Source: Aeromicrobium erythreum | GTDB lineage: Bacteria; Actinomycetota; Actinomycetes; Propionibacteriales; Nocardioidaceae | Assembly (NCBI RefSeq): GCF_001509405.1 | Contig: NZ_CP011502.1 | Coordinates: forward strand, 620,001 to 684,000 | Direction: 5' to 3' | Length of the DNA stretch: 64,000 nucleotides | In this document: positions 50,037-62,450 of the stretch, in pieces | How the letters are laid out: the number at the start of each line of letters is the position of its first letter | Numbering within the stretch: the first letter of the stretch is position 1 | Notes under the pieces: generated by a model | Database searches by the model: none | Seen by the model: only the letters and a program-made list of their open reading frames with translations | What the model was told of the DNA's origin: nothing | Translations under genes and position numbers: made by a program

Positions 50037-51374
50037 ATGACCGACACCACCCACGACGCCTACGCCGGCACGAGCGAGACCACGTCCGGGCCCGTCTTCA
50101 CCGTCACCGGGCAGGACTGGGACACCGTCGACGCGGCCGCCGTCGACGGCGACCGGATCGTCGTCAACATGGGGCCCCAGCACCCGTCGACGCACGGCGT
50201 GCTGCGACTCATCCTCGAGATCGACGGCGAGACGGTGAAGGACGCCCGACCCGGGATCGGCTACCTGCACACCGGCATCGAGAAGAACATGGAGTACCGC
50301 ACCTGGACGCAGGGCGTGACGTTCTGCACCCGCATGGACTACGTGGCCCCGTTCAGCAACGAGGCCGCCTACGTCGCCGCCGTCGAGCGGCTGCTCGGCG
50401 TCGAGGACGACGTGCCCGAGCGGGCCCGGACCATCCGCGTGCTCATGCTCGAGCTCAACCGGATCAGCTCGCACCTCGTCTGCATCGCGACCGGCGGCAT
50501 GGAGCTCGGCGCCCTCACCGTCATGACCTGCGGCTTCCGCGACCGCGAGCTCATCCTCGACCTCTTCGAGGCGATCTCGGGGCTGCGCATGAACCACGCC
50601 TACCTCCGGCCGGGCGGCGTCGCGCAGGACCTGCCCGACGGCGTCGTCGAGCAGCTGCGCGGCACGGTCGCCCTGCTGCGCAAGCGGCTGCCGGAGTACG
50701 CCGCGCTGTGCAACGCGAACCCGATCTTCAAGGGCCGGCTCAAGGGCGTCGGGCACCTCGAGCTCGACGGCTGCCTCGCCCTCGGCCTCACCGGGCCCGT
50801 GCTTCGCGCCACCGGCTACGACTGGGACCTGCGACGCACGCAGCCGTACTGGGGCTACGACACCTACGACTTCGACGTCGTCACCTGGGACGAGCCCGAC
50901 GCCTACGGCCGCTTCCGCGTGCGGCTGGAGGAGATGCGGCAGTCGCTGCGCATCGTCGAGCAGGCGATCGACCGGCTCGAGGACACCGCCGGTGCGCCCG
51001 TCATGGTCGACGACCCGAAGATCGCGTGGCCGGCCCGGCTCAGCGTCGGCAGCGACGGGCAGGGCAACTCCGCCGAGCACATCCGCCACATCATGGGCGA
51101 GTCGATGGAGGCGCTCATCCACCACTTCAAGCTGGTCACCGAAGGCTTCCGGGTCCCGCCCGGCCAGGCCTACGCCGCGATCGAGGCCCCGCGCGGCGAG
51201 ATCGGCTGCCACGCCGTCTCCGACGGCGGCACCCGTCCCTACCGGGTGCACTTCCGCGACCCCAGCTTCGTCAACCTGCAGGGCACGTCGATCATGAGCG
51301 AGGGCGGCATGTTGTCCGACGTCATCGTCGCCATCGCCAGCATCGACCCGGTCATGGGCGGGGTGGACCGATGA
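50037..51374 (+). CDS. nuoD: NADH-quinone oxidoreductase subunit D
   Basis: The 49-kDa homologue, lining the quinone-binding cavity. The 445-residue protein has [18 protein letters not shown] (residues about 43-60), [24 protein letters not shown] and the C-terminal [12 protein letters not shown]. The first 38 residues are a variable Thr-rich leader. The ATG follows GGGAGGA, a strong ribosome binding site as expected after the nuoC-nuoD gap. Confidence 0.97.
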   Translation: MTDTTHDAYAGTSETTSGPVFTVTGQDWDTVDAAAVDGDRIVVNMGPQHPSTHGVLRLILEIDGETVKDARPGIGYLHTGIEKNMEYRTWTQGVTFCTRMDYVAPFSNEAAYVAAVERLLGVEDDVPERARTIRVLMLELNRISSHLVCIATGGMELGALTVMTCGFRDRELILDLFEAISGLRMNHAYLRPGGVAQDLPDGVVEQLRGTVALLRKRLPEYAALCNANPIFKGRLKGVGHLELDGCLALGLTGPVLRATGYDWDLRRTQPYWGYDTYDFDVVTWDEPDAYGRFRVRLEEMRQSLRIVEQAIDRLEDTAGAPVMVDDPKIAWPARLSVGSDGQGNSAEHIRHIMGESMEALIHHFKLVTEGFRVPPGQAYAAIEAPRGEIGCHAVSDGGTRPYRVHFRDPSFVNLQGTSIMSEGGMLSDVIVAIASIDPVMGGVDR

Positions 51375-52234
51375 GCCAGGGCGTCACGCCTCCGCTCGAC
51401 GAGGCCACGACCGCGGAGCTGCGCGAGCTGATGGGCCGCTACCCGCAGGCGCGGTCGGCGCTGCTGCCGATGCTGCACCTCGTCCAGTCGGTGCAGGGCA
51501 GCGTCACCAGCGAGGGCGTCGAGACCTGCGCTGAGCTCCTCGGCCTGACCACGGCGGAGGTGTCGGGCGTCGCCACCTTCTACACGATGTACAAGCGGCG
51601 CACGATGGGCACGCACCACGTCGGCGTCTGCACCAACACGCTGTGCGCGGTGATGGGCGGCGACGCGATCTTCGAGCGGTTGAGCGACCACCTCGACGTC
51701 GGGAACGACGAGACGACCGCCGACGGCCAGGTCACCCTCGAGCGGATCGAGTGCAACGCCGCCTGCGACTACGCGCCGGTGCTCACGGTCAACTGGGAGT
51801 TTCTCGACCGCCAGACGCCGGAGTCGGCCGTCGACCTCGTCGACCGGTTGCGTGCGGGCGAGCCGGTGCAGGCCTCCCGCGGCGCCACGATCACCAGCTG
51901 GCGCGACGCCGAGCGCGTGCTGGCCGGGTTCGAGGACGGCCGCGCCGACGAGGGCCCGTCGGCGGGCGACGCGTCCCTGGCCGGTCTGCGGATCGCCCAG
52001 GAGCGCGGCTGGTCGGCACCCCCGATCCCCCCGGTGGCCGACACCGGGACGCAGGACCACGGCCCCGGCGGGGGTTCCGGGCCGCGGGCGGAGAAGGAGC
52101 CCGGCGGGGGTTCCGGGCCGTGGGCGGAAAAGGACACAGCCGAAGCGGAGGCCGACACGCGTCGGGCCGAGGACGAGACGGTGGCCGAGGAGTCGGCCGC
52201 CGACGTGAAGGGCGGAGGTTCCGCGGATGGCTGA
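51371..52234 (+). CDS. nuoE: NADH-quinone oxidoreductase subunit E, with repeat-derived C-terminal extension
   Basis: NuoE is the 24-kDa subunit with the [2Fe-2S] cluster N1a. Cluster ligands are in [13 protein letters not shown] and [13 protein letters not shown]; the N-terminal helical bundle includes [12 protein letters not shown] and [11 protein letters not shown]. At 287 residues it is longer than typical NuoE. The tail holds two 12-residue units ([12 protein letters not shown] and [12 protein letters not shown], residues about 232-255) encoded by a 36-bp tandem repeat, then acidic sequence. It overlaps nuoD by 4 and nuoF by 8 bases. Confidence 0.95.
   Translation: MSQGVTPPLDEATTAELRELMGRYPQARSALLPMLHLVQSVQGSVTSEGVETCAELLGLTTAEVSGVATFYTMYKRRTMGTHHVGVCTNTLCAVMGGDAIFERLSDHLDVGNDETTADGQVTLERIECNAACDYAPVLTVNWEFLDRQTPESAVDLVDRLRAGEPVQASRGATITSWRDAERVLAGFEDGRADEGPSAGDASLAGLRIAQERGWSAPPIPPVADTGTQDHGPGGGSGPRAEKEPGGGSGPWAEKDTAEAEADTRRAEDETVAEESAADVKGGGSADG
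52063..52136. repeat. Intragenic 36-bp tandem repeat in nuoE
   Basis: Two copies with GGCGGGGGTTCCGGGCCG at 52067 and 52103. Same period, frame and core as the resB copy; same core DNA as nuoJ but there in another frame. Confidence 0.88.
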
Positions 52235-53537
52235 CACACTGACACCGGTGCTGAGCCGGGGCTGGGCCGACGAGCGCTCGTGGACACGCGAGGCCTACGA
52301 GGCGCGCGACGGCTACAGCGCGCTGCGCACCGCCCTCGACATGGCGCCCGACGAGATCGTCACGCTCGTCAAGGACGCCGGGCTGCGCGGGCGCGGCGGC
52401 GCCGGATTCCCTACGGGCATGAAGTGGAGCTTCATCCCCCAGGAGAACCCGAACCCCAAGTACCTGGTGGTCAACGCCGACGAGTCCGAGCCGGGCACCT
52501 GCAAGGACATCCCGCTCATGATGGCCAACCCGCACGAGCTGATCGAGGGCGTCGTCATCGCCAGCCTCGCCATTCGCGCGGAGCAGGCGTTCGTCTACGT
52601 GCGCGGCGAGGTGTTGCACGTCGTGCGACGCCTGCGTGCCGCGTGCCGCGAGGCCTACGAGGCCGGCTACCTCGGGGCCGACGTGATGGGCTCCGGCCGG
52701 CGCGTCGACCTGGTCATCCACGCCGGTGCCGGCGCCTACATCTGCGGCGAGGAGACGGCGTTGCTCGACTCGCTCGAGGGTCGGCGCGGCCAGCCGCGGC
52801 TGCGGCCGCCGTTCCCCGCGGTCGAGGGTCTCTACGCCAGCCCGACGGTCATCAACAACGTCGAGTCGATCGCGTCGGTGCCGGCCATCGTCCGCGGCGG
52901 CGTCGAGTGGTTCGGCTCGATGGGCACCGAGAAGTCCAAGGGGTTCACGCTGTACTCGCTGTCGGGCCACGTGAAGCGGCCCGGCCAGTACGAGGCGCCG
53001 CTCGGCACCACGCTGCGCGAGCTGCTCGACCTCGGCGGTGGCCTGCGCGACGGTGCCGAGCTGAAGTTCTGGACCCCGGGCGGCTCGTCCACGCCGATCC
53101 TCACGGCCGAGCACCTCGACGTCCCCCTCGACTACGAGGGCGTCGGCGCAGCCGGCTCGATGCTCGGCACCAAGGCGCTGCAGGTCTTCGACCAGACGAC
53201 GTCGGTGGTGCGGTGCGTGCTGCGCTGGACGGAGTTCTACAAGCACGAGTCGTGCGGCAAGTGCACGCCGTGCCGTGAGGGCACCTGGTGGCTGGTCCAG
53301 GTGCTGCAGCGTCTCGACGCGGGCCAGGGTCGTGCGGGCGACGTCGAGCTGCTGCTCGACCTCTGCGACAACATCCTCGGCCGGTCCTTCTGCGCCCTCG
53401 GCGACGGCGCGACCAGTCCGATCACCTCGGCCGTCCGGCACTTCCGCGACGAGTTCGAGGCGGGGATGCACACCTCGTCGGCGGAGCTGTTCCCGCCCGC
53501 CGCGTCCACGCTCTTCGCCGCGGAGGTGAGCGCATGA
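52227..53537 (+). CDS. nuoF: NADH-quinone oxidoreductase subunit F
   Basis: NuoF binds NADH and FMN and carries [4Fe-4S] cluster N3. The 436-residue protein has [16 protein letters not shown] (NADH/FMN glycines, residues about 52-67), [15 protein letters not shown] (FMN) and [15 protein letters not shown] with a distal cysteine in [11 protein letters not shown] for the cluster. It is complete and overlaps nuoG by 4 bases. Confidence 0.97.
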   Translation: MADTLTPVLSRGWADERSWTREAYEARDGYSALRTALDMAPDEIVTLVKDAGLRGRGGAGFPTGMKWSFIPQENPNPKYLVVNADESEPGTCKDIPLMMANPHELIEGVVIASLAIRAEQAFVYVRGEVLHVVRRLRAACREAYEAGYLGADVMGSGRRVDLVIHAGAGAYICGEETALLDSLEGRRGQPRLRPPFPAVEGLYASPTVINNVESIASVPAIVRGGVEWFGSMGTEKSKGFTLYSLSGHVKRPGQYEAPLGTTLRELLDLGGGLRDGAELKFWTPGGSSTPILTAEHLDVPLDYEGVGAAGSMLGTKALQVFDQTTSVVRCVLRWTEFYKHESCGKCTPCREGTWWLVQVLQRLDAGQGRAGDVELLLDLCDNILGRSFCALGDGATSPITSAVRHFRDEFEAGMHTSSAELFPPAASTLFAAEVSA

Positions 53538-56026
53538 CCGTCGAGGCGTCCCGCGAGACCCAGACCCCGGTCGACCTCGTCACCCTGACCATCGACGACG
53601 TCGAGGTGAGCGTGCCGAAGGGCACGCTCGTCATCCGCGCCGCCGAGCTGGTGGGCACCGAGATCCCGCGATTCTGCGACCACCCCTTGCTCGAGCCGGT
53701 CGGCGCCTGCCGGCAGTGCCTCGTCGAGGTGCCCGACGCGGGCAACGGGCGCGGGTTCCCCAAGCCCCAGGCCTCCTGCACGCTCGAGGTGGCGCCCGGC
53801 ATGGTCGTGCGGACGCAGGTGACGTCGCCGGTGGCCGAGAAGGCGCAGCACGGCACCATGGAGCTCCTCCTCGTCAACCACCCGCTCGACTGCCCGGTGT
53901 GCGACAAGGGCGGGGAGTGCCCGCTGCAGAACCAGGCGATGAGTCACGGGCGGGGCGAGAGCCGCTTCGCGGAGACCAAGCGGACGTTCCCGAAGCCGTT
54001 GGCCGTCTCCGAGCAGGTGCTGCTCGACCGCGAGCGCTGCGTGCTGTGCGCACGCTGCACGCGGTTCTCCGAGCAGATCGCGGGCGACCCGTTCATCGCG
54101 CTCGTCGAGCGTGGCGCGCGCCAGCAGGTCGGGATCGGGCCGTCCGTCGACGCCGAGGCGTTCGGCGACCGTGCCGGTGCTGACGGTGAGGGGGGTGGCG
54201 AGCAGCCGTTCCACTCCTACTTCTCGGGCAACACCATCCAGATCTGCCCCGTGGGCGCGCTCACCAGCGCCGACTACCGGTTCCGCTCGCGGCCCTTCGA
54301 CCTCGTCTCGACGCCGAGCGTGGCCGAGCACGACGCGTGCGGTGCCGCGATCCGCGTCGACCACCGCCGGGGTGCCGTCATGCGGCGCCTCGCCGGCGAC
54401 GACCCCGAGGTCAACGAGGAGTGGGTCACCGACAAGGACCGCTTCGCGTTCACGTGGAGCCGTCAGGACGACCGGCTGCGCACGCCGCTGGTGCGCGACC
54501 CCGGCACCGGCGAGCTCGTGCCGACGTCGTGGCCCGGGGCCCTCGCCGCAGCCGCAGCAGGGCTGCGCGAGGCCGCAGGCAAGGTCGGCGTGCTGCCCGG
54601 CGGACGCCTGACCGCCGAGGACGCCTACGCCTACAGCGTGTTCGCCCGGGTGGCGCTGGGCACCAACGACATCGACTTCCGCGCACGTCCGCACTCGGCG
54701 GAGGAGTCGGCGTTCCTCGCCGCTCGCGTGGCCACCCGCCAGGACGTCGCCACGCGCGACCTCGAGTCGGCGTCGACCGTGCTGCTCGTCGGACTCGAGC
54801 CCGAGGACGAGGCCGGCACGCTGTTCCTGAGGCTGCGCAAGGCGTCGCGGCACGGCGTGCGCGTCGTGGCGGTCGGCTCGCACACCACGCGCGGCCTCGC
54901 CAAGTGCGGTGGCGAGCTGCTGGCCGCCCGACCTGGCGAGGAGGCCTCGGCCCTCGACGCGATCCAGGACGGCGACGGCTCGGCCGGCGTGGGTCTCGAC
55001 CCCCGCGCCGTTGTGCTGCTGGGAGAGCGGCTCGCGTCGTCGCCCGGTGCGTTCAGCGCCGCGGTCCGGCTGGCCGAGCGCACCGGCGCCCGTCTCGCGT
55101 GGGTGCCGCGCCGCGCCGGCGACCGCGGCGCCGTGGAGACCGGCTGCCTGCCGACCCTGCTGCCCGGCGGCCGGCCCGTCGCCGACGCCGAGGCACGCGC
55201 CGACCTCGCCGCGGCGTGGGGCGTGCGCTCCGTGCCCGCGCAGACCGGGCGCGACACCACGGCGATGCTCCGGGCCGTGGCCGAGGGGCAGCTGCGTGCC
55301 CTGGTGGTCGGCGGCGTGGAGCTCGACGACCTCCCCGACGCCGCCCTGGCGCGCGAGGCCCTGGCCGCCGCCGACTTCGTCGTGAGCCTCGAGGTGCGTG
55401 AGAGCGACGTGACCCGTGTCGCCGACGTCGTCCTCCCGGTGGCGCCGCCGGTCGAGAAGTCGGGCACGTTCGTCACCTGGGAGGGTCGCCTGCGCCCGTT
55501 CGGCACCGTGTTGGAGGTGCCCGGCTCGCTCACCGACGTCCGCGTGCTCGCAGGCGTCGCCGAGGAGCTCGGTGCGCCGCTGGGCTTTCGCACCACGGCG
55601 GGCGCGATGCGGAGCATGCGCGACCTCGGCCCCTGGGACGGCGAGCCGCTGCCCGCCCCCGACGTGCCCGCCCGCGAGCAGCCAGCCCTCGAGGAGCCGC
55701 GGCCCGGCGGCGCGGTCGTGCTCGCCACCTGGCGCCAGCTCGTCGACGACGGACGGCTCCAGGACGGCCAGGACCGCTACCGCGCCACCGCCCGTCGTGC
55801 GGTGCTGAAGGCCTCCGCCGCCACCCTCGCCGCTGCCGGCGTCGAGGTGGGCGACGTCGCCACGATCGCCACCGACCTCGGCAGCGCGTCGTTCCCCACC
55901 GAGGTGGCCGACCTGCCCGACGGCGTCGTGTGGGCACCGGGCAACAACGGTGTCCACCTGCGCGGCACGCTGGGCGCCGACCACGGCTCCACCGTCCGCC
56001 TGCTGCCAGGAGGTGAGCAGGCATGA
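53534..56026 (+). CDS. nuoG: NADH-quinone oxidoreductase subunit G
   Basis: The 830-residue molybdopterin-oxidoreductase-like subunit. N-terminal cluster motifs are [19 protein letters not shown] (N1b), [19 protein letters not shown] (N5, with a His ligand) and [13 protein letters not shown] with the later [11 protein letters not shown] (N4). The remainder is the molybdopterin-fold domain without evidence of bound cofactor. The ATG at 53534 overlaps the nuoF stop. Confidence 0.96.
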   Translation: MTVEASRETQTPVDLVTLTIDDVEVSVPKGTLVIRAAELVGTEIPRFCDHPLLEPVGACRQCLVEVPDAGNGRGFPKPQASCTLEVAPGMVVRTQVTSPVAEKAQHGTMELLLVNHPLDCPVCDKGGECPLQNQAMSHGRGESRFAETKRTFPKPLAVSEQVLLDRERCVLCARCTRFSEQIAGDPFIALVERGARQQVGIGPSVDAEAFGDRAGADGEGGGEQPFHSYFSGNTIQICPVGALTSADYRFRSRPFDLVSTPSVAEHDACGAAIRVDHRRGAVMRRLAGDDPEVNEEWVTDKDRFAFTWSRQDDRLRTPLVRDPGTGELVPTSWPGALAAAAAGLREAAGKVGVLPGGRLTAEDAYAYSVFARVALGTNDIDFRARPHSAEESAFLAARVATRQDVATRDLESASTVLLVGLEPEDEAGTLFLRLRKASRHGVRVVAVGSHTTRGLAKCGGELLAARPGEEASALDAIQDGDGSAGVGLDPRAVVLLGERLASSPGAFSAAVRLAERTGARLAWVPRRAGDRGAVETGCLPTLLPGGRPVADAEARADLAAAWGVRSVPAQTGRDTTAMLRAVAEGQLRALVVGGVELDDLPDAALAREALAAADFVVSLEVRESDVTRVADVVLPVAPPVEKSGTFVTWEGRLRPFGTVLEVPGSLTDVRVLAGVAEELGAPLGFRTTAGAMRSMRDLGPWDGEPLPAPDVPAREQPALEEPRPGGAVVLATWRQLVDDGRLQDGQDRYRATARRAVLKASAATLAAAGVEVGDVATIATDLGSASFPTEVADLPDGVVWAPGNNGVHLRGTLGADHGSTVRLLPGGEQA

Positions 56027-57276
56027 GCGAGGCATTCGGCAACGAGGCGTTCTGGGTGGTGGCGCTGAAGGCGCTGCTGGTCTTCGTGATCCTCGTGGTC
56101 TACACGCTGTTCAACATCTGGTTCGAGCGCCGCGTGGTGGCGCGCATGCAGCACCGCGTCGGCCCCAACGTGCACGGACGCTTCGGGCTCCTGCAGTCGC
56201 TGGCCGACGGCGTGAAGCTGGCGCTCAAGGAGGACATCGTCGTCAAGGCGGCCGACAAGGTCGTCTACGTGCTGGCGCCGATCATCGCCACCATCCCCGC
56301 GTTCCTGGCCTGGGCGGTCATCCCGTTCGGTCCGGAGGTGCGGATCCCGTTCACCGACACCGTCACGCCGCTGCAGCTCACCGACATGCCGGTCGCCGTG
56401 CTGTACGTCCTGGCGGTCACCTCGATCGGCGTCTACGGGATCGTGCTCGCCGGCTGGTCGTCGGGCTCCACCTACTCCCTCCTCGGCGGGCTGCGCTCGA
56501 GCGCCCAGGTCATCTCCTACGAGGTGGCGATGGGCCTGAGCTTCGTCACCGTCTTCCTCTACGCGGGCACGATGTCGACGAGCGAGATCGTCGCCGCCCA
56601 GGAGGACGTCTGGTACTTCCTGCCGCTGCTGCCGTCGTTCATCATCTACGTCATCGCCATGGTCGGGGAGACGAACCGGGCCCCGTTCGACCTGCCGGAG
56701 GCCGAGGGCGAGCTGGTCGGCGGCTTCCACACCGAGTACTCGTCGCTGAAGTTCGCGCTGTTCTTCCTGGCCGAGTACATCAACATGGTCACGGTCTCGG
56801 CGATCGCGACGACGCTGTTCCTCGGCGGCTGGCGCGCCCCGTTCGGCATCGGCACGCTGTGGCCGGGTGCGAACGAGGGCTACTGGCCGGTGCTGTGGTT
56901 CCTCGGCAAGACGCTGGGCTTCATCTTCCTGTTCATCTGGCTGCGCGGCACCCTGCCCCGGATGCGCTACGACCAGTTCATGGCCTTCGGCTGGAAGGTG
57001 CTCATCCCGATCTCGCTGGTCTGGATCGTCGCCGTCATCGTCGTCCGCAAGGGCATGACCGACGGCACCTTCGACCAGCGCACGCTGTTCGTCGCGGCCG
57101 GGGTGGCCGCCGCGGTGCTGCTGGTGAGCCTGCTCCTGCCCGAGCGGAAGCCGTCCGACCCCGAGCAGACGGCGGAGGTCGACGCGCCTGCGCCGACCGA
57201 CCACGGTGGCGGCTCCTACCCCACGCCGCCCATGCCCGAGCAGACCTGGAACCAGAAGGAGGGCGTCCGACGATGA
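56023..57276 (+). CDS. nuoH: NADH-quinone oxidoreductase subunit H
   Basis: A 417-residue membrane subunit with about eight helices that forms the quinone chamber. Conserved loops are [20 protein letters not shown] (residues about 34-53), [13 protein letters not shown] and [20 protein letters not shown] (about 210-229). A polar C-terminal tail of about 50 residues is typical of actinobacterial NuoH. It overlaps nuoG and nuoI by 4 bases each. Confidence 0.97.
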   Translation: MSEAFGNEAFWVVALKALLVFVILVVYTLFNIWFERRVVARMQHRVGPNVHGRFGLLQSLADGVKLALKEDIVVKAADKVVYVLAPIIATIPAFLAWAVIPFGPEVRIPFTDTVTPLQLTDMPVAVLYVLAVTSIGVYGIVLAGWSSGSTYSLLGGLRSSAQVISYEVAMGLSFVTVFLYAGTMSTSEIVAAQEDVWYFLPLLPSFIIYVIAMVGETNRAPFDLPEAEGELVGGFHTEYSSLKFALFFLAEYINMVTVSAIATTLFLGGWRAPFGIGTLWPGANEGYWPVLWFLGKTLGFIFLFIWLRGTLPRMRYDQFMAFGWKVLIPISLVWIVAVIVVRKGMTDGTFDQRTLFVAAGVAAAVLLVSLLLPERKPSDPEQTAEVDAPAPTDHGGGSYPTPPMPEQTWNQKEGVRR

Positions 57277-57863
57277 GCGACACCAACGGCGGAGGCAGCC
57301 TGAAGGAGACGCTGTGGGACCCGATCGCCGGCTTCGGCGTCACGTTCCGCACGATGTTTCGCAAGCCCGTGACGGAGCAGTACCCGTTCGAGAAGCGGCC
57401 CACGGCGCCCCGGTTCCACGGCCGGCACCAGCTGAACCGCTGGCCCGACGGGCTCGAGAAGTGCGTGGGCTGCGAGCTGTGCGCCTGGGCGTGCCCGGCC
57501 GACGCGATCTACGTCGAGGGCGCCTCGAACGGCACCTCCGACGGCACCGACGGGGGAGGGGAGCGCTTCAGCCCGGGGGAGCGGTACGGCCGCGTCTACC
57601 AGATCAACTACCTGCGCTGCATCCTCTGCGGGCTGTGCATCGAGGCGTGCCCGACGCGCGCCCTGACGATGACCAACGAGTACGAGCTGGCCGACGACAA
57701 CCGCGCCGACCTCATCTACGAGAAGTCCGACCTGCTGGCGCCGCTGCTGCCCGGCATGGTCGAGCCGCCGCACGCGATGCTGATCAGCGACGACCACCAC
57801 GACTACTACGCGGGCAAGACGCTGCCGGTCGTCGAGGTCACGCACGGGGAGGCGACCGAGTGA
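57273..57863 (+). CDS. nuoI: NADH-quinone oxidoreductase subunit I
   Basis: A 196-residue ferredoxin-like subunit carrying clusters N6a and N6b: [20 protein letters not shown] and [18 protein letters not shown], two CxxCxxCxxxCP motifs. The linker between them contains a Gly/Thr/Asp-rich insertion ([14 protein letters not shown]). It bridges NuoG and the N2 cluster of NuoB. The ATG overlaps the nuoH stop. Confidence 0.97.
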   Translation: MSDTNGGGSLKETLWDPIAGFGVTFRTMFRKPVTEQYPFEKRPTAPRFHGRHQLNRWPDGLEKCVGCELCAWACPADAIYVEGASNGTSDGTDGGGERFSPGERYGRVYQINYLRCILCGLCIEACPTRALTMTNEYELADDNRADLIYEKSDLLAPLLPGMVEPPHAMLISDDHHDYYAGKTLPVVEVTHGEATE

Positions 57864-58693
57864 CCGCGTTCTGGATCGTCGCGCCCGTCGTGGTGGTGGC
57901 GGCCCTGGGGCTGCTGTTCGCCCGCAAGGCCGTGCACGCCGCGCTCAGCGTGGCCGTCGTGATGGTGGGGCTGGCGGTGCTGTACGCGGCGCAGGGTGCC
58001 CCGTTCCTGTTCGCGGTGCAGATCATCGTCTACACCGGCGCGATCATGATGCTGTTCCTGTTCGTGCTCATGCTGGTGGGCGTCGAGTCGCGGGAGTCGT
58101 TGACCGAGACGATCCGCGGCCAGCGGCTGGCGGCCACGGTGGCCGGTCTGGGCTTCGGGTTCGTGCTGGTGACGGCGGTCGGGCAGACGACGCTGGGGCC
58201 GGTGACGGGTCTGCGCTCGGCGAACGAGGACGGCAACGTCTACGGGCTGGCCGCGCTGATGTTCGGCCCGTACGTGGTGGCCATGCAGCTCACCGCGGCC
58301 CTGCTGGTGACGGCGGTGCTCGGGGCCATGGTGCTGGCGCACCGCGAGGCGCTGACGCCGCGGCGCAGCCAGGCCGACATCGCGCGCGACCGCATGGCCG
58401 AGTACGCGACGACGGGCCGCCACCCCGGCAACCCGCCGACGCCTGGCGTGTTCGCGCGGCACAACGCGGTCGACACCCCCGCCCCGCTGCCCGACGGCAG
58501 CCCGGCGACGGACTCGGTGTCGCCGAGCATCGTGGCGCGCGGGCAGCTGCGCGACGGGTTCGACGACGATATCCACGTGGTCTCGCGCCAGCTCCGTCGC
58601 GAGGACGACGAGGACGCCGGGGCTGGGGCCGTGGGCCGGGACGGTGGGCCTCGGCGGGGGTCCGGGGCCGTGGGCCGGGAGGGGGACGAGTGA
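57860..58693 (+). CDS. nuoJ: NADH-quinone oxidoreductase subunit J, with repeat-containing tail
   Basis: A 277-residue membrane subunit with five helices. The conserved segment is [20 protein letters not shown] (residues about 52-71), the pi-bulge helix of complex I. Residues 170-277 form a polar actinobacterial tail; its last 25 residues ([20 protein letters not shown]) come from a 39-bp-spaced DNA repeat related to those in nuoE and resB but read in a different frame. GTG overlaps the nuoI stop, and nuoK overlaps by 4 bases. Confidence 0.95.
   Translation: MTAFWIVAPVVVVAALGLLFARKAVHAALSVAVVMVGLAVLYAAQGAPFLFAVQIIVYTGAIMMLFLFVLMLVGVESRESLTETIRGQRLAATVAGLGFGFVLVTAVGQTTLGPVTGLRSANEDGNVYGLAALMFGPYVVAMQLTAALLVTAVLGAMVLAHREALTPRRSQADIARDRMAEYATTGRHPGNPPTPGVFARHNAVDTPAPLPDGSPATDSVSPSIVARGQLRDGFDDDIHVVSRQLRREDDEDAGAGAVGRDGGPRRGSGAVGREGDE
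58620..58685. repeat. Intragenic repeat at the 3' end of nuoJ
   Basis: GGGGCCGTGGGCCGGGA occurs at 58625 and 58664 (39-bp period). The second copy begins GGCGGGGGTCCGGGGCCGTG, one base different in phase from the nuoE version. Confidence 0.8.
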
Positions 58694-58983
58694 ACGAGTA
58701 CCTGACCCTGTCGATGATCCTCTTCACCATCGGTGCCGTCGGCGTGCTGGTGCGCCGCAACGCGATCGTCGTGTTCATGTGCGTCGAGCTGATGCTGAAC
58801 GCGACGAACCTCGCGCTCGTGACGTTCTCGCGCCAGCACGGCACGCTCGACGGCCAGATCGCGGCGTTCTTCGTCATGGTCGTCGCGGCCGCCGAGGTCG
58901 TGGTGGGGCTGGCGATCATCGTGTCCATCTACAGCACGCGTCGCACGACCTCGGTCGACGACGCGAGCCTGCTGAAGCTCTAG
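58690..58983 (+). CDS. nuoK: NADH-quinone oxidoreductase subunit K
   Basis: A 97-residue membrane subunit with three helices; glutamates in [15 protein letters not shown] and [13 protein letters not shown] are the conserved proton-channel residues. GTG 58690 overlaps the nuoJ stop (GTGA). The length is typical. Confidence 0.97.
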   Translation: MNEYLTLSMILFTIGAVGVLVRRNAIVVFMCVELMLNATNLALVTFSRQHGTLDGQIAAFFVMVVAAAEVVVGLAIIVSIYSTRRTTSVDDASLLKL

Positions 58984-58992
58984 GGGGCGGGC

Positions 58993-60873
58993 GTGCTCGA
59001 TCTCGTCTGGCTGGTCGTGGTGGTGCCGCTCGTGAGCGGTCTCGGCCTGCTCGTGTGGGGCAAGGAGGGTGACCGGGTCGGTCATCTGGTGGGCACGGTC
59101 GCGTCGGCGGTGTCGTTCGGCATCGGCCTGGTGGCGTTCGTGCAGCTGCTCGGTCGTCCCGAGGGCGACCGGTCGGTGGCCGGCACGTTGTTCACCTGGA
59201 TCTCGTCGGGGCCGTTCCACGTCGACATGGCGTACCGGTTCGACCCGTTGTCGGCGTTGTTCGTGCTGCTGGTCACCGGGGTGGGCACGCTCATCCACGT
59301 CTACTCGATCGGCTACATGGCGCACGACGTGCGCCGTCGTCGCTTCTTCGCGTACCTGAACCTCTTCGTCGCGGCCATGCTCACGCTCGTGCTGGCCGAC
59401 GACTACCTGGTGCTGTTCCTCGGCTGGGAGGGCGTGGGGCTGGCGTCGTACCTGCTCATCGGGTTCTGGCAGCACAAGCCGTCGGCGGCCGCGGCGGCCA
59501 AGAAGGCGTTCGTGCTCAACCGCGTGGGCGACGTCGGCATGGCGCTGGCGATCATGCTGATGTTCGCGCAGCTCGGGACGTCGTCGATCCAGGTGGTGAA
59601 CGCGACGGTCGCGGGGCAGGCGAGCGAGTCGGTCGCGACGGCGCTGGGGCTGCTCCTGCTGCTGGGCGCGTGCGGCAAGTCCGCCCAGGTGCCGCTGCAG
59701 GCCTGGCTCCTGGACGCGATGGAGGGTCCGACGCCGGTGTCGGCGCTCATCCACGCGGCCACCATGGTCACCGCCGGCGTCTACCTGGTGGTCCGCAGCA
59801 ACGGCATCTTCGACGCGGCGCCGGTCGCGCAGACGGCGGTGGTGGTGGTCGGCCTGGTCACGCTGCTCGCCGGTGCATGGATCGGCTGCACGAAGGACGA
59901 CATCAAGAAGGCGCTCGCCGGCTCCACGATGAGCCAGATCGGCTACATGATGCTGGCGGCCGGGCTGGGACCTGCGGGCTACGCGTTCGCGATCTTCCAC
60001 CTCATCACGCACGGCTTCTTCAAGGCCAACATGTTCCTCGGTGCCGGCTCGGTCATGCATGGGATGAGCGACGACGTCGACATGCGGCACTACGGCGCGC
60101 TCCGTCGGGCGATGCCTGTCACGTTCGCGACCTTCGGGCTCGGCTACCTCGCGATCATCGGCTTCCCCGGCTTCTCGGGCTTCTTCTCCAAGGACAAGAT
60201 CATCGAGGCGGCCTTCGGGGAGTCGTTCTGGATCGGCCTGGCCGCCCTGCTCGGCGCCGGGGTGACGGCGTTCTACATGACGCGGCTCATGGTCATGACC
60301 TTCACGTCGCCGAAGCGCTGGCTCGACGACGTGCACCCTCACGAGTCGCCGCGCGTGATGACGGTGCCGCTGGTGGTGCTGGCCGCGCTGTCGGTCCTGG
60401 GCGGCGTGCTCGTGCTGGGCGGGTGGATCGAGCACTGGCTCGAGCCGGTGGTCGGGCACACCGAGCACCACGAGCTCGCGGTGCCCGCCTGGGGCATGTC
60501 GATCATCGTCACGGCGGTGGTCGCGGTGGGCGTCGCGCTCGCCTGGTCCACGTACACGCGCTCGCCGATCGCCCCGACCGCGCCCGCCGACGCCGACGTC
60601 TCGGTGCTCACCCGCGCCGGCCGACACGAGCTCTACGGCAACGCGGTCAACGACACGCTCGTGGTGCGGCCCGTGCGACACCTCACGCGGGTGCTGGTCT
60701 TCCTCGACGCACGGCTCGTCGACGGCCTCGTCCGTGGACTCGCCGACCGGCTCGGCGACACGTCCCAGTTCCTGCGCACGCCCCAGACGGGCTACGTCCG
60801 CAGCTACGCCCTCAGCATCCTCGTCGGCTCGCTCGTCGTGGTGCTCGCACTCCTGGCGGTGACGCTCGCATGA
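58993..60873 (+). CDS. nuoL: NADH-quinone oxidoreductase subunit L
   Basis: The 626-residue distal antiporter-like subunit, with the long lateral helix at its C-terminal end. Signatures are [20 protein letters not shown] (proton-channel Glu), [20 protein letters not shown] with [34 protein letters not shown] and [14 protein letters not shown] 58993 is preceded by AGGGGGCGG. It overlaps nuoM by 4 bases. Confidence 0.97.
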   Translation: MLDLVWLVVVVPLVSGLGLLVWGKEGDRVGHLVGTVASAVSFGIGLVAFVQLLGRPEGDRSVAGTLFTWISSGPFHVDMAYRFDPLSALFVLLVTGVGTLIHVYSIGYMAHDVRRRRFFAYLNLFVAAMLTLVLADDYLVLFLGWEGVGLASYLLIGFWQHKPSAAAAAKKAFVLNRVGDVGMALAIMLMFAQLGTSSIQVVNATVAGQASESVATALGLLLLLGACGKSAQVPLQAWLLDAMEGPTPVSALIHAATMVTAGVYLVVRSNGIFDAAPVAQTAVVVVGLVTLLAGAWIGCTKDDIKKALAGSTMSQIGYMMLAAGLGPAGYAFAIFHLITHGFFKANMFLGAGSVMHGMSDDVDMRHYGALRRAMPVTFATFGLGYLAIIGFPGFSGFFSKDKIIEAAFGESFWIGLAALLGAGVTAFYMTRLMVMTFTSPKRWLDDVHPHESPRVMTVPLVVLAALSVLGGVLVLGGWIEHWLEPVVGHTEHHELAVPAWGMSIIVTAVVAVGVALAWSTYTRSPIAPTAPADADVSVLTRAGRHELYGNAVNDTLVVRPVRHLTRVLVFLDARLVDGLVRGLADRLGDTSQFLRTPQTGYVRSYALSILVGSLVVVLALLAVTLA

Positions 60874-62450
60874 TCCTGTCCGTCCTCGCCGCCACCCCGC
60901 TCGTCGGTGCGCTGGTCGTCACGCTGATGCCGCGCACGGCCGCCGCCGCCCGGGCGGTCAAGGTCGTCGCGCTGGCGACGTCGCTCGTGGCGCTCGCGCT
61001 CGCGCTGTACGTCACGTCGCGGTTCGACGTCGGGGCCGGCGGCTACCAGCTGACCGAGCAGCACGAGTGGATCGGTCCGCTCGGCGTGCACTACGCGCTC
61101 GGGGTCAACGGCATCGGCCTCACGCTCGTGCTCCTCACGACGGTGCTCGTGCCGATCGTCCTCCTCGCCGCGTGGGCGGACCGCCTGCCCGCGGCCCGCA
61201 GCGTCAACTCCTACCTCGCCTGGATGCTCGTCCTGGAGGCGCTCGCGATCGGTGTCTTCTGCGCGACCGACGCCTTCCTGTTCTACGTGCTGTTCGAGGC
61301 GACGCTGATCCCGATCTACTTCCTCATCGGTTCCTACGGCGGCGCGGGTCGCACCTACGCCGCCGTGAAGTTCCTCATCTACAACCTGGTCGGTGGCCTG
61401 CTCATGCTCGCCTCGATCGTCGGCCTGTACGTCGTCACCGCCCGCGCCGGCGACCCGACCTACCTGCTGTCGGACCTCTCGGGGCTCGACGTCGGCACGA
61501 CCACGGAGCGGCTGCTGTTCCTCGGGTTCATGGCGGCGTTCGCGATCAAGGCCCCGCTGTTCCCGTTCCACACGTGGCTGCCCGACGCTGCCGGCACCGC
61601 CACGCCGGCGACGTCGGTGCTGATGGTCAGCATCATCGACAAGGTCGGCACGTTCGGCATGCTGCGGTGGTGCCTCGAGCTGTTCCCGGGGGCGTCGGAG
61701 TGGGCCAGCCCCGTGGTCATCACGCTCGCGGTGGTCAGCATCCTCTACGGCGCGCTGCTCGCGATCGGCCAGGACGACGTCCGCCGGCTGGTGGCGTTCA
61801 CGTCGGTGTCGCACTTCGGCTTCATCATCCTCGGCATCTTCACCTTCACCCACACGGCGACGGCCGGGTCGACGCTCTACATGTTCAACCACGGGCTCTC
61901 GACCGCGGCGCTGTTCCTCGTGACCGGCATGATGGTCGCCCGTCGTGGCTCCGCCAGCATCAGCGACTTCGGCGGCGTGCAGAAGGTCGCGCCGGTGCTG
62001 TCCGGCATCCTCCTGCTGGCCGGCCTGTCGAGCCTGTCGCTGCCGGGACTCGCGCCGTTCGTGAGCGAGTTCATGGTGCTCGCGGGCACGTTCACGCGCT
62101 CGGTGCCGGCGGCGGTGCTCGCCACGCTCGGCATCGTGCTCGCGGCGCTGTACATCCTCATCATGTACCAGCGGACCATGACCGGTCCGCTGCAGCCCGA
62201 GGTCGAGCACCTGCGCGACCTCGACCACCGCGAGGTGGCGGCGCTGGCCCCCGCGGTCGTGCTCATCGTCGGGCTCGGCTTCTTCCCGCAGCCGCTGCTC
62301 GACCTCGTGAACCCCGCCGTCGACGAGGTGGTGAGCCACGTGGGGGTCGGTGACCCGCCGCCCCGCACCCCGGCCGACCTCGACGGCATCTCCTTCTCCG
62401 GCTCCTACGCGCCGATGAGCGAGCTCCCCGCGACGGAGGGTGGTCACTGA
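60870..62450 (+). CDS. nuoM: NADH-quinone oxidoreductase subunit M
   Basis: A 526-residue antiporter-like proton-pumping subunit. Signatures are [20 protein letters not shown] (Glu), [18 protein letters not shown] (Lys) with [32 protein letters not shown] and [19 protein letters not shown] 60870 overlaps the nuoL stop; its own stop overlaps nuoN by one base. Confidence 0.97.
   Translation: MILSVLAATPLVGALVVTLMPRTAAAARAVKVVALATSLVALALALYVTSRFDVGAGGYQLTEQHEWIGPLGVHYALGVNGIGLTLVLLTTVLVPIVLLAAWADRLPAARSVNSYLAWMLVLEALAIGVFCATDAFLFYVLFEATLIPIYFLIGSYGGAGRTYAAVKFLIYNLVGGLLMLASIVGLYVVTARAGDPTYLLSDLSGLDVGTTTERLLFLGFMAAFAIKAPLFPFHTWLPDAAGTATPATSVLMVSIIDKVGTFGMLRWCLELFPGASEWASPVVITLAVVSILYGALLAIGQDDVRRLVAFTSVSHFGFIILGIFTFTHTATAGSTLYMFNHGLSTAALFLVTGMMVARRGSASISDFGGVQKVAPVLSGILLLAGLSSLSLPGLAPFVSEFMVLAGTFTRSVPAAVLATLGIVLAALYILIMYQRTMTGPLQPEVEHLRDLDHREVAALAPAVVLIVGLGFFPQPLLDLVNPAVDEVVSHVGVGDPPPRTPADLDGISFSGSYAPMSELPATEGGH

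Noticed and set aside
53237..56035. 932-codon minus-strand frame opposite nuoG
   Set aside because: Shadow of nuoG in GC-rich sequence; nuoG on the plus strand has all its cluster motifs in order.
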